From: an uncultured Flammeovirgaceae bacterium
GTDB lineage: Bacteria > Bacteroidota > Bacteroidia > Cytophagales > Cyclobacteriaceae
Assembly (NCBI GenBank): GCA_937883755.1
Contig: CAKZYA010000022.1
Span: 1-64,000 of the forward strand
Direction: 5' to 3'
Length of the DNA: 64,000 nucleotides
A program made the translations under genes and the position numbers. Positions 8,580 through 17,143 of this stretch are shown here, in pieces (positions within the stretch are counted from its first letter, which is position 1; every line of letters begins with the position of its first letter). The notes under the pieces are model-generated. The model did no database searches, was not told the origin of the DNA, and saw only the letters and a list, made by a program, of their open reading frames with translations.

Positions 8580-8924
8580 TTAGCGAGAGAAAAGCCGCTT
8601 AATAGCCCGTGCCATCTTTTTCTCTTTTTCCCAGAAAAACGAAAACTGCCCCAGTAAAAAGCCATAAGCCAACAGTAAGAGTTGATAAGCAGGCATCACA
8701 AATAGTAAGTAGGTAATAGTTTTTATCCAGAATGGAGTAAACTCATCGAACCCAATCAAGCCGAAAAAGAATTTTCGCAGCATCACTACGGTGCTTCCCG
8801 TGAGGGAAAAAACGATGAGTACCAAAATTACTTGTCCAATACTATCGAGATTCCATTTATGCTGTAGTTTTTGTAGAAAGGTAGGTTTAGATAAGGTGGT
8901 GGTAACAGCTATTTCTTTTTTCAT
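8580..8924 (-). CDS. Small membrane protein of the DUF6787 type
   Basis: The product has about 114 residues with two hydrophobic helices (VILVLIVFSLTGSTVVMLRKFFF and ITYLLFVMPAYQLLLLAYGFLLGQFSFFW) and a basic C-terminal tail. The arrangement with Trp-Asn near the N-terminus and FSLTGS in the first helix matches a family common in Bacteroidota that I know as DUF6787. Its role is unknown. The start at 8924 (MKKEIAV) is preferred over 8942 because it gives the typical short N-terminus. I saw no operon partner on this strand. Confidence 0.7.
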   Translation of the reverse strand: MKKEIAVTTTLSKPTFLQKLQHKWNLDSIGQVILVLIVFSLTGSTVVMLRKFFFGLIGFDEFTPFWIKTITYLLFVMPAYQLLLLAYGFLLGQFSFFWEKEKKMARAIKRLFSR

Positions 8925-9093
8925 AAAATCTATTTTTGACAAATATATCTACGAAAGTAGCCGAAAAATATGATAAAAGTCAGTATTTGTTAAAGTTTTG
9001 CCCCAGCATTTTTTCTTTGCTCGACGTTTAGTGTTTTTGAGTTCACCCTTCTGAGTTTGGGGTTTAGAGTTTTGTAATTGCGACCTATTATAT

Positions 9094-9954
9094 CTACTTC
9101 AACTCCCAGGCTATTCCTACTGTGAAGGTAGCTGCATCGTAAATATTCTGCCGATCAGAAATAAATCCAGCATAGTCGCTGAAGGAGGCCGTAAGTTTCA
9201 AGATATTAGTTAGGTCAGCCATTGCGGTTAGGCCGTACGTTGTATAGGTAGTTCCTTCTCCGTATAAAAATGATACGTTAGGTTGCGAATTCTCGGACAC
9301 GCCTTCCTGAATGCCCAGTCGGCCAATAAGCCATATTCGGTCAATAAATCTCTGTCCAAGTTCTAAGCCCAGGCGGTATTGATCCGAAAAACCTTGGGTG
9401 CGAATATTATACTGTCCGTAGAAACTGCCGTAGGTTTTTCCGGTAGGTAGGCTCTTAGACACTGCTAGTGTAGACCATACATTGAATTCCCCATCGCTAA
9501 CGGGTAGATTAATCTGCTGGCCGGGAACGACAGGTTCGCGTACATCAGCAAAATTAAATCCGTCGCCAGTAGGGATTTCAGCTTCAACAGCAAAAGATAT
9601 AGGTAATTTCTGAGAAAGAGCGTACTTAGCACCTATCCGAATATCACTCACGCCACCTACCCGGTCAGTACCACTAAAACGATTGGATTTGTACAGCGGA
9701 AGGTTGCGGATTCCAGTAATTCGGCTTGTGATTCCATACTCGCCGTAGATAGTTAGTGCCTGGCTTTGAAAGTCTTCGCCTTGATCAAACAATTCACCAT
9801 TAGTAGAGTAAAAATCGTTTGAACTGAAGGTGCTAAGCGAGACTTGCACAAATGCTCCTCCCTTCTCTCTCGTCCAGCCACTTTGACCAAATACCGCAGT
9901 TTGCAGTAGTAAAAGATATGATGTTATAATAAAATATTTCATGATTTTAGACAT
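9094..9954 (-). CDS. Predicted outer-membrane beta-barrel protein
   Basis: A signal peptide (about residues 5-23, ending in VFGQ) is followed by alternating amphipathic strands typical of a small barrel (GAFVQVSLSTFSS, ALTIYGEYGITSRITGI, DIRIGAKYALSQKLPISFAVEAEIPTG). The protein ends in hydrophobic strands with a final aromatic pattern. Length is 286 residues. The pattern resembles outer-membrane proteins that are often annotated as transporter-like or DUF-type barrels next to redox or metal genes. ATG at 9942 (MKYFIITSYL) is an equally good start, and the ATG at 9954 lies inside the U-tract of an upstream hairpin. It follows the DM13 lipoprotein gene on the same strand, which suggests a shared pathway (inference). 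Confidence 0.75.
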   Translation of the reverse strand: MSKIMKYFIITSYLLLLQTAVFGQSGWTREKGGAFVQVSLSTFSSNDFYSTNGELFDQGEDFQSQALTIYGEYGITSRITGIRNLPLYKSNRFSGTDRVGGVSDIRIGAKYALSQKLPISFAVEAEIPTGDGFNFADVREPVVPGQQINLPVSDGEFNVWSTLAVSKSLPTGKTYGSFYGQYNIRTQGFSDQYRLGLELGQRFIDRIWLIGRLGIQEGVSENSQPNVSFLYGEGTTYTTYGLTAMADLTNILKLTASFSDYAGFISDRQNIYDAATFTVGIAWELK

Positions 9955-10015
9955 AAAAAAAACAGAAGTTGCCTTATTCTTTCTCTACTGGTCTTCTCGA
10001 AGGCGAACTTCTGTT
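9954..10015 (-). terminator. Intrinsic terminator between the DM13 and barrel genes
   Basis: On the minus strand AACAGAAGTT (10015-10006) pairs with AACTTCTGTT (9970-9961). The stem continues through AAGGC/GCCTT with one bulged base, and a run of T follows directly. It lies 22 nt after the DM13 stop codon. The U-tract runs into the ATG of the next gene, so the downstream barrel gene would be expressed mainly by read-through or from its own start region. Confidence 0.7.
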
Positions 10016-10037
10016 CGTATCTATTTACTTCTTCTCT

Positions 10038-10502
10038 TTACTGTAATTCGGCGTTTCCGAATGGTATACCAACTGATTCGCACCACAGAATTATGTGAGT
10101 GAACTTACTTTCAGGCGCGCTGGATAGCTTAAAAAAGTCTTCACCAGTACCTTGGACTGCACCTACTAGCTTTGCATCAGGGTTTCCAGCTCCGGCGTCT
10201 CTCATTAGCACATCAGAAGTAGAAAAGTAGATAGTTACAGTGCCAGTAGCCAAATCAGTAGTAAAATCACCACCAAAGCGTAGAAAAGCATCTCCATCCT
10301 GATCAGTACCAACTTGAACCATTCCAGCGGTTGATTTATTATTCTGGTCAACAAAAGTACCCTGGCGTTGAACGGTAAGCTCGCCAGTAGGGAGTGAGGA
10401 GTCAATCGTTTCAGTAACTGTTTCGGCATCGTCTTCGCAACTTACCATAGCTAATGTGCCAATGATCATTAGAGCGGATAAAAACAAATTTTTGAACAAC
10501 AT
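10038..10502 (-). CDS. DM13-domain lipoprotein
   Basis: A lipoprotein signal (hydrophobic stretch, lipobox AMVSC, Cys22) is followed by a short acidic linker and a domain of about 105 residues. That domain ends in HIILWCESVGIPFGNAELQ, the typical DM13 closing motif with an invariant Cys and a Phe-Gly. DM13 domains are thought to take part in redox or electron transfer through this Cys. Length (154 residues) fits a single-domain protein. The gene is followed by a strong hairpin and then by an outer-membrane barrel gene. Substrate and partner are unknown. Confidence 0.8.
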   Translation of the reverse strand: MLFKNLFLSALMIIGTLAMVSCEDDAETVTETIDSSLPTGELTVQRQGTFVDQNNKSTAGMVQVGTDQDGDAFLRFGGDFTTDLATGTVTIYFSTSDVLMRDAGAGNPDAKLVGAVQGTGEDFFKLSSAPESKFTHIILWCESVGIPFGNAELQ

Positions 10503-10951
10503 AATTTAATAGTTTGAAAATGATAAATGAGTAATAATTTGATTTATCCGTTTTTACGCGGCCTAGGGAGTGGAGTTATCGCAAAAGTCTAACAAGAGTA
10601 TAACATGTATATGTAGTATTTATCACACTGAAAATATACCTTAGTAGGAGTTCGAGAAATGTATACCCAAATACCTAATAACTTAAGTTGTCGCAGATCT
10701 TAATCTAGTCGACGCAAAGTCAGATTTCTAGTGTAACCAAATGTGACAGTGGCTATGTTCGCTCAACAACTGCTTCAGTGATGGGCTCATTCAGTGATTA
10801 TATATTGTGTTCTCAGTACCTGGTCTGGAACTTAGATTTGGGTTAGAATCTCTCTTGTTGGTATCATAAAAATTTCTTAAGATTGTATTAGATATTAATA
10901 AATTTTATAGTTAACCCTGTTTTCACATAAACTTTTTAATCTATTTACACT
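10503..10951. other. 450-bp intergenic region between divergent genes
   Basis: This AT-rich spacer holds the upstream regions of the leftward DM13 gene and the rightward YtxH gene. One match to the Bacteroidota -7 consensus TAnnTTTG (TAGATTTG) is at 10833-10840 on the plus strand, without a clear -33 TTTG at the right distance. I found no open frame, hairpin or RNA gene that I could support. Confidence 0.4.
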
Positions 10952-11362
10952 ATGGAACTTTCTGATATTTTTGGTAAGAAAAAGAGTCAACACCGATCCT
11001 TTACATCCTATAAAGATATCGGTCTACTTACTACGGCATTACTCACGCTGAACAAAGCTATTCGAGCAAAACTCAACGAACAACAGTATTTCTCATTCCA
11101 GAGGCAACAGAAAAGAAAGAAGCAGCAAGATTTACTGTTAATCTTGGCTGGGTTGATTGGCGGGCTGATAGCTGGAGCCGTCTCGGCATTGTTAATAGCT
11201 CCTGAATCGGGCAGCGAGTTCCGGGGGCGCCTCTCCGGATTGTTCGGTAATGGTCACGATGAAGACTCAGCCATTGAGCAGGCCTCAGAAAAAGCTGAGG
11301 AGCTAGCCGAAACAGCTAAGCAGAAAGCTGAACGGGCTGAGCGAAATATTAGTGAGAATTGA
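10952..11362 (+). CDS. YtxH-like membrane protein
   Basis: The 136-residue protein has a basic N-terminal half (RQQKRKKQQ just before the helix), one Gly-rich transmembrane helix (LLILAGLIGGLIAGAVSALLIAPESGSEFRGRL, about residues 69-100) with the APESG...R motif that defines YtxH proteins, and an acidic Ala/Glu-rich C-terminal helix that is probably a coiled coil. YtxH proteins are linked to general stress, but their molecular role is unclear. The N-terminal 65 residues are longer than in most YtxH proteins. No operon partner is close. Confidence 0.82.
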   Translation: MELSDIFGKKKSQHRSFTSYKDIGLLTTALLTLNKAIRAKLNEQQYFSFQRQQKRKKQQDLLLILAGLIGGLIAGAVSALLIAPESGSEFRGRLSGLFGNGHDEDSAIEQASEKAEELAETAKQKAERAERNISEN

Positions 11363-11584
11363 GTAAGTATGATATACCTCATTACCTCATGTTACCATAG
11401 AGCTTAGGCTTCCTGCAAAAAGCTAAACCTTTAATCTTATTTTGCAACTGAGAAATATATTGTGATAATCTCTAGTAAACAATAGACCTTCTCGGTACAG
11501 AAATATGCTATGCTTGTTTAAGCAAACACAAAGGGCTATTTATGTACCAAACCTGCATCTAGCCCGTTAGCAACAATAAAAATC

Positions 11585-12304
11585 ATGCATACTTCCCGAG
11601 TTTTAATCTTCTTATTTATTTTCTCTTATCTTCCTTTCATGAGTTACGCCCAACCAGACAATTCAGCAATGGTAAAGAAAATTGAAGTAAGCGGTAGTGC
11701 TGAAGAGGAAATTGTACCGGATGAAATATTCTTTGCAATCACGCTGAAAGAATATCTAGATGACGATAAGAAAAAAGTTTCTATTGATAAGTTAGAGCGT
11801 CAGCTAAATGATGCCGTCCGCAAAATTGGGGTGGCTGAGGAGGATTTTCGGATTGAAGATATTCAGAGCTATAACTACGATTGGTACCGAAAGAAGCGAC
11901 CGCAGCGGGAACAGTTTCTGGCTAGTAAGAAATACAGCATTAAGTTCAGTGAGCTAAATAAAATCAATAGTCTCTTTGCTAACTTAGATGCCAAAGGAGT
12001 TCAAAGTACTAATATTGACCGCTACGACCATTCTGAACGGGAGAAATACGAACGGGAGCTGAAAATCAAAGCTTTGCAGAATGCGAAAGAAAAAGCCGAA
12101 TACTTGCTGAGAGGAATTGATGAGCAGTTAGGAGGTGTACTGCAAGTGACTGAAATCAGTACCGGAGGTCAACCCCCGGTCTACCGAAATCTGTCGTACG
12201 CTCGAATGGAAATGGCTGAGAGTGAATATGATTCAGCTCCAGCCATTGAGTTTCAGAAAATCAAACTACGCTACGAAGTACGCGCTACATTTGAAATTCA
12301 GTAG
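11585..12304 (+). CDS. SIMPL-domain (DUF541) periplasmic protein
   Basis: A signal peptide (about residues 1-22, cleaved after SYA) precedes a SIMPL/DUF541 domain: KKIEVSGSAEEEIVPDEIFFAITLKEY at the start, LERQLNDAVRKIGV, and ALQNAKEKAEYLL.GIDEQLGGVLQVTEI at the end. Members (E. coli YggE, human SIMPL) are linked to oxidative stress protection or signalling; biochemistry is poorly known. Length (239 residues) is standard. It is monocistronic in view and convergent with the hydrolase-like gene on the other strand. Confidence 0.88.
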   Translation: MHTSRVLIFLFIFSYLPFMSYAQPDNSAMVKKIEVSGSAEEEIVPDEIFFAITLKEYLDDDKKKVSIDKLERQLNDAVRKIGVAEEDFRIEDIQSYNYDWYRKKRPQREQFLASKKYSIKFSELNKINSLFANLDAKGVQSTNIDRYDHSEREKYERELKIKALQNAKEKAEYLLRGIDEQLGGVLQVTEISTGGQPPVYRNLSYARMEMAESEYDSAPAIEFQKIKLRYEVRATFEIQ

Positions 12305-12328
12305 CACTAAACCGTCCTCTTGGCCTCC

Positions 12329-13444
12329 CTAAGTCGATTTAAACCGTTCAACCCACCGGATAAACTCATCCCAGGCTGCTTTACGCTGCCCAGTTTCGTA
12401 GTGAATTAAGCCTAGACTGGCTAGTACAGCACTATATCGGTCAATAAAGGATTGAGGAACTCCCGGTTCGTATAAAGTATTGAATACTTCAATGGTCTCC
12501 GGCGACCAATCTACTAGCTGAAATACGTAGGCTGCTTTCATTCGAGGTTCATTTTCCATTGCCTGAAAAAAGGTGGTGAAAAACGTTCGTTGGATTTCTT
12601 CTGAACTTTCAAGCAAGGGTTGATCACTATGCATACCTACTTCCTGAAAAATAACATTTTGGTTTCCTGCAAAGGCTAGCACATCATCAATTTCATCCTG
12701 AATTTCCTGTTGAGTATAAGGGTCACCGGATAACCCCGCACCGTAGATATTAAATGCTGTTACGTCAGTTTCCTGTTGTAATTGCTGCATTGCCTCACGG
12801 CTTTGTCTCAGATTACCCGCGTTTAAGGTAATAGTCACCGCCATTTTATCATTTAGCTGATGAATGTGGGTGCGACTAGCTTTCAGAAACGCTAAGATTT
12901 CATTAGCTAAGTCAGGTTCCTCAGTAAAAAAATTGTCGGGTTCATTACTGATAGTAACCGCCCAGCCTCCGTGTTCAGCTAGCATCGGAATTACCCAATC
13001 CATCAGTAGTGCAAACCGGGTGCTGATCTGCGGATCATCAAATGAAACTCCCTCTAAATAATCGGGTACTACTGGGCCATCACTATCGTAGGCTGAGATT
13101 AATAGAAATGGTTGTAAGCCTTGGTCTTCCTGATCTTCAAGTGCGTTCTGTAATGCGTTTTTGTCGTATTCTCCTGCTTCAGGTTCTAACTCTGGCCAGT
13201 CAATTTGAAGTCGGCCAACGCTCATTCCTGCTTGTATGGCTTCTTGCCATCGAGCCTCAATTGAATCGGAGGTAGCCGGAGGGTGACTCGGATTGAAGCC
13301 AACAATCATACCCAGGTGTTTACCCTCTTTGAGTAACGGAAGCTCTCCGGCTATTTCTGATGTTGGAGAAGGATTACTATTTTCCTCCTCACAAGAAAAA
13401 CCTAGAACCAGTGCCCATAAGAGTAAGAAATAATGCTTTCTCAT
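12329..13444 (-). CDS. Glycoside-hydrolase-like (clan A type) lipoprotein
   Basis: From ATG at 13444 the protein has a lipoprotein signal ending in LGFSC and about 350 residues resembling a TIM-barrel glycosidase: VGRLQIDWPELEPEAGEYD near the start, TISNEPDNFF (a possible acid/base Glu after Asn at strand 4) and VIFQEVGMHSD (a possible nucleophile Glu at strand 7). That spacing matches clan A glycosidases, but I cannot place it in a numbered family and the substrate is unknown. An upstream ATG at 13483 would add 13 residues (with two Cys) before the signal and is less likely. It is the last gene of the leftward sigma/receptor/DUF4249 group, so its substrate may be what that receptor imports (inference). 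Confidence 0.7.
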   Translation of the reverse strand: MRKHYFLLLWALVLGFSCEEENSNPSPTSEIAGELPLLKEGKHLGMIVGFNPSHPPATSDSIEARWQEAIQAGMSVGRLQIDWPELEPEAGEYDKNALQNALEDQEDQGLQPFLLISAYDSDGPVVPDYLEGVSFDDPQISTRFALLMDWVIPMLAEHGGWAVTISNEPDNFFTEEPDLANEILAFLKASRTHIHQLNDKMAVTITLNAGNLRQSREAMQQLQQETDVTAFNIYGAGLSGDPYTQQEIQDEIDDVLAFAGNQNVIFQEVGMHSDQPLLESSEEIQRTFFTTFFQAMENEPRMKAAYVFQLVDWSPETIEVFNTLYEPGVPQSFIDRYSAVLASLGLIHYETGQRKAAWDEFIRWVERFKST

Positions 13445-13488
13445 AAGAAATTTGCAATTATTGGTTGAACATAGACCAGTCACAATGA

Positions 13489-13632
13489 TTAATACTGACG
13501 GATAGGCAGTTTATTCTTTTGGTCAGACTCGTTAAGGTTCAGGTTTTTGAGTGATACTTCAAATTGACGATAGTACGCCTGATTCGGGTTGTTGATCACA
13601 ATTTTTTGAGATCGTTTATTTTCCTTTTTCAT
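13489..13632 (-). CDS. Candidate small protein of 47 residues
   Basis: A leftward frame from ATG 13632 to TAA 13489 encodes a basic, Asn/Gln-rich product starting MKKENKRSQKIVINNPNQAY and ending LPIRQY. It lies 35 nt after the DUF4249 stop codon and 44 nt before the hydrolase-like lipoprotein start, on the same strand, where a spacer would otherwise be empty. It has no signal peptide or membrane helix and matches no family I know. The start has only a poor ribosome-binding site, which is usual in this phylum. Support is context and composition only. Confidence 0.4.
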   Translation of the reverse strand: MKKENKRSQKIVINNPNQAYYRQFEVSLKNLNLNESDQKNKLPIRQY

Positions 13633-13667
13633 ACCATTCTAGTTTTGTGCGTTTACTTAAAATGTTT

Positions 13668-14513
13668 TTACTCGCCTGCTACTACGGATTCTTGTACTAC
13701 GGAGGAAGCACCAAAGAAGCCTAGAGCATAATTTTCTTCATCAGTGGTATTGGTTATGTTTCCTCTTACCGGGTCAGGTGGGGTATCAAATAATCCTCCA
13801 ACGCCACTCGTGAGCTGCTGAATTCTATTGAGGAAATCCTGTGCTTCCTCATTGATAGAAAGTTGCTCTACGGTAAGTATATCGCCTTCTTCTAGTGGTC
13901 TTTCCAAAATGAACTCAGCACCATTAATTTCATCCCCATCAATAAACTCATCGGAGAATGTAAGTATGTCTTGAGCCAGGTTTTGCAATGTGTCGTTGAT
14001 ATAAAATTTCCAGCGGTAGAAGTCTTCTGAACCTTCCGGGTCAGTAAAATCCCAGACTGGATAATAGCCTTCATCCTCTACCTCGGGCGACTCTTTAAAC
14101 ACTGCATAAACTGAGTCTAAAGGAGCAACGGGCGATAATAATTGGGGAGTAGATTGGTAGCGTTGTCCGTCGCTGGTTTCAATGGTTAAGGTGTAGCGTT
14201 CGCCCGGGGAGCCACGAAAATCAGCTTGGTACAGTCCCGGGGTTGTTTCTGTATAGGCAAAAACTTCGCCATTCTGAGTTGTTACGCTTACTTGGGCACT
14301 AGTTTCTGGTGAGGGGCTTTGCGTATCGAAGTAAGGAGCTGAGCTGGTAAGCAAAACTGTCTGGGCATCTCGGTCGTCGTAAACCCAGCCTTCAACCACT
14401 AGCCGGGCTGCGCCTTCAGGAGCCTCAACGATAATAACATCTTCACAGGCAGAGAACAGAATAAGTATCAGTAGCCCGAGAAAGTGATATAGTTTTATTG
14501 TAAGCTTCTTCAT
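13668..14513 (-). CDS. DUF4249 lipoprotein
   Basis: The 281-residue protein has a lipoprotein signal (lipobox LFSAC, Cys23) and the DUF4249 pattern: RLVVEGWVYDDRDAQTVLLT at the start, PGLYQADFRGSPGERYTLTIET, a WKFYINDT central segment, and the closing GNITNTTDEENYALGFFGASSV. These proteins accompany TonB receptors in Bacteroidota and are probably surface or periplasmic accessory proteins; their ligand is unknown. Its ATG overlaps the receptor stop codon (TAATG), so translation is coupled to the receptor. Confidence 0.9.
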   Translation of the reverse strand: MKKLTIKLYHFLGLLILILFSACEDVIIVEAPEGAARLVVEGWVYDDRDAQTVLLTSSAPYFDTQSPSPETSAQVSVTTQNGEVFAYTETTPGLYQADFRGSPGERYTLTIETSDGQRYQSTPQLLSPVAPLDSVYAVFKESPEVEDEGYYPVWDFTDPEGSEDFYRWKFYINDTLQNLAQDILTFSDEFIDGDEINGAEFILERPLEEGDILTVEQLSINEEAQDFLNRIQQLTSGVGGLFDTPPDPVRGNITNTTDEENYALGFFGASSVVQESVVAGE

Positions 14514-17143
14514 TAAAATGTAAAGTTATAGGTAACAGAAGGGATAATGTTGGCAAAAATAGAAAGCTGAACTGCCTCAGTGATTGCTGGATTTTCAGCA
14601 TTAGGGCGGAAGAATACTGAATAAGGATTCCGACGAGCGTATACATTGTATACTCCAAAATTCCAGCTATTGCGCCATCGTCGTCCGGGTTTTGGCGGTG
14701 GCTCATAGTTAACGGATAAGTCAAGGCGGTGGTAGTCTGGAGTGCGAGCACCGTTACGACTGGTGTAATCAGGCACGACAATTCCTTCGTAGACAAAACG
14801 TCCTGAAGGAGGGGTGGTGGGGCGTCCCGTCATGTAAGCAAAATTGGCTGAAGCATTCCACTTTTTTGTAATAGTATAGTTAAGCACCAGCGATACATCA
14901 TGGGGCTTATCGAAGTTAGATGGATAATATTCGTTATTATTAATACCATCAACCTGCCGTTCGGTACGGGCCAAGGTGTAACTTAGCCAGCCAGTCCAGC
15001 GGCCTTCCCGCTTTTTCAATAGCAGTTCCAGGCCATAAGCCCGCCCTTTTCCCGAAAGTAGTTCAGTTTCTAGAGTTTCGTTGAGGATAAGCTCAGCCCC
15101 GTTGCGAAAGTCAATCAAGTCTTGAAAATTCTTGTAGTACACCTCGGCTGAGAACTCAAAAGTGTTTTGACGAAAGTTGCGAAAGTAGCCCAAAGCCACT
15201 TGATCGACGATGGCAGGGCGAATATATTGGTTAGCGGGAGTCCAGATGTCAATGGGGGTGGCGGCGGTCGTGTTAGAAACTAGTTGTATATACTGAAACA
15301 ATCGGTTATAGCTGGCTTTAAAAGCAGTCTGCTCGTTGAGCGAGTAATTTATTGAAAAGCGAGGTTCCCATCCATCGTAGAATTTGATCACTTCTCCTGC
15401 TCCGTAGGATACAGTATCAGTTACTGGATTATCCGGTGAGGGAATTCCGTTTTGGTACTCAAACACATCACGCCTCCCCACGTTGGCGAAGGCAGAATAC
15501 CGCAATCCGTACTGAACAGTAACCCGGTCGCCAAACTTTTTTTCGTGATTAAAGTATGCCGCTGCTTCAATAGCGTGTTCTTCGTCCAAATCCAGCGGAA
15601 ATTCAGCAGGTTCGTCGGAAGTACGGATCTTTACGCTACCTGGGTTAAAATCATAAAAGATTCCACTCACCCCAAAGTCGATAGTACTGCTAGGGGATGG
15701 GAAGTAAGTAAAGTCTGCTTGCAGATTACGATTAGTTACTCCTGATTGCCACTCAAATTCCTCGAGGGTGGCATCAGTTCCTTCATCGGCAAAGGCTAAC
15801 TGATAGTTATAATCGCTGTAAATAGCTGTAAAGTTAGAGAACAACTTATCATTGAATAGGTGATTCCAGCGTAGAGTACCTGTTCGGTTTCCCCAGTCGA
15901 AGCGCAGATTTTCTACTGCTCCTCCAAATACATCTCGTCCAAAGTAGCCCGAAAGGTAGATTCGGTTACGATCGTTAAGCTTGTAGTTGACTTTGGTATT
16001 TAAGTCGTAAAAATAGACGATGGTGTTATTAATATCTTCGTTATTGGATAGGCGAAGAAACAGGTCACCGTAGGAACGTCGCCCGGCTACCATAAACGAG
16101 CTTTTATCCTTTTGAATTGGCCCCTCAACTAGTAAACGACTGCTAATCAGGCCAATACCACCCTCGAGGCCGAAGCGTTTGGTATTCCCTTCTTTTTGAC
16201 GAACATCCAGTACCGACGAAAGACGACCACCGTACCGGGCGGGAATTCCGCCTTTATAAAGTTTGATGTCTTTGATTGCATCGGGGTTGAAAACCGAGAA
16301 AAACCCCAACAAATGTGAGGAGCTAAATACCGGGGCTTCGTCTAGTAAAATCAAGTTCTGATCTATGCTACCACCCCGCACATTGAAGCCAGGGGCTCCT
16401 TCACCTACAGTAGAAACGCCGGGTAGTAGCTGAATGCTTCGGATAACATCTACCTCACCAAGCAGAGCGGGCATTTTCTGAATAGTCTGAATATCGACTT
16501 TAGCCGTACTCATTTCAATTTCTTGTACTTCAGGTACAACTTCGGCGGCAGTTACGATAATTTCTTCCAACTGAACCTCCTCTGAATTCATTTCTACGTT
16601 CAGCGTTTGGCTTTCTTCAATGGGTACAGTGAGGCTCTGTCGCTGGTAGCCGATGTAGCTTAACCCTACGGTATACTCGCCGGGAGGTACCGAGAGTGAA
16701 TAATAACCGTACACATTGGTAACCGTACCAATTTCCAGCTCCTGAATATAGACGGTAGCACCAATCAGTTCTTCTCCAGTAGCGGCATCGGTAATGTAAC
16801 CGCTAATCGTGACTTTCTCTTGGCGCATTTTAACAGGCGCTTTCTTTTTTTCGCGCAGCAGCAGTATTTTCTCATTCACAGTCTTGTACTGAATGGGATA
16901 ATCGCGGCTGATCTTATCGAGAAAGTAACGCATAGAGCCTTTTTTCTTACCGAAAGAAACTTTTTTCTGCAAGGGTAGCCGATTGCTATACGAAAAAGTA
17001 TAGCCACTCTGGCGGTCTAGTTCCTGAAGCAATTCCTTGATCGTTAGCGTAGGTTGAGAGAGCGTTACTTCTCTATCTAACGACTCAGGAGCTTGAGAAA
17101 AGAGGGTAAAATAAGTGAGGGCAACAAATACTAGTGACTTCAT
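14513..17143 (-). CDS. TonB-dependent receptor with STN and carboxypeptidase-like domains
   Basis: The 876-residue protein has a signal peptide, an STN domain (about 25-100, LTIKELLQELDRQSGYTFSYS), a carboxypeptidase-like domain (about 110-200, TISGYITDAATGEELIGATVYI), a plug (VIRSIQLLPGVSTVGEGAPGFNVRGG, IKLYKGGIPARYGGRLSSVLDV) and a barrel ending in YNFTF. The NVRGGSIDQNLILLDEAPVF plug motif and the DUF4249 partner place it in the common Cytophagales receptor group that is paired with a FecR and an ECF sigma. The first codons overlap the fecR stop by 4 nt. The imported substrate is not evident. Confidence 0.92.
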   Translation of the reverse strand: MKSLVFVALTYFTLFSQAPESLDREVTLSQPTLTIKELLQELDRQSGYTFSYSNRLPLQKKVSFGKKKGSMRYFLDKISRDYPIQYKTVNEKILLLREKKKAPVKMRQEKVTISGYITDAATGEELIGATVYIQELEIGTVTNVYGYYSLSVPPGEYTVGLSYIGYQRQSLTVPIEESQTLNVEMNSEEVQLEEIIVTAAEVVPEVQEIEMSTAKVDIQTIQKMPALLGEVDVIRSIQLLPGVSTVGEGAPGFNVRGGSIDQNLILLDEAPVFSSSHLLGFFSVFNPDAIKDIKLYKGGIPARYGGRLSSVLDVRQKEGNTKRFGLEGGIGLISSRLLVEGPIQKDKSSFMVAGRRSYGDLFLRLSNNEDINNTIVYFYDLNTKVNYKLNDRNRIYLSGYFGRDVFGGAVENLRFDWGNRTGTLRWNHLFNDKLFSNFTAIYSDYNYQLAFADEGTDATLEEFEWQSGVTNRNLQADFTYFPSPSSTIDFGVSGIFYDFNPGSVKIRTSDEPAEFPLDLDEEHAIEAAAYFNHEKKFGDRVTVQYGLRYSAFANVGRRDVFEYQNGIPSPDNPVTDTVSYGAGEVIKFYDGWEPRFSINYSLNEQTAFKASYNRLFQYIQLVSNTTAATPIDIWTPANQYIRPAIVDQVALGYFRNFRQNTFEFSAEVYYKNFQDLIDFRNGAELILNETLETELLSGKGRAYGLELLLKKREGRWTGWLSYTLARTERQVDGINNNEYYPSNFDKPHDVSLVLNYTITKKWNASANFAYMTGRPTTPPSGRFVYEGIVVPDYTSRNGARTPDYHRLDLSVNYEPPPKPGRRWRNSWNFGVYNVYARRNPYSVFFRPNAENPAITEAVQLSIFANIIPSVTYNFTF

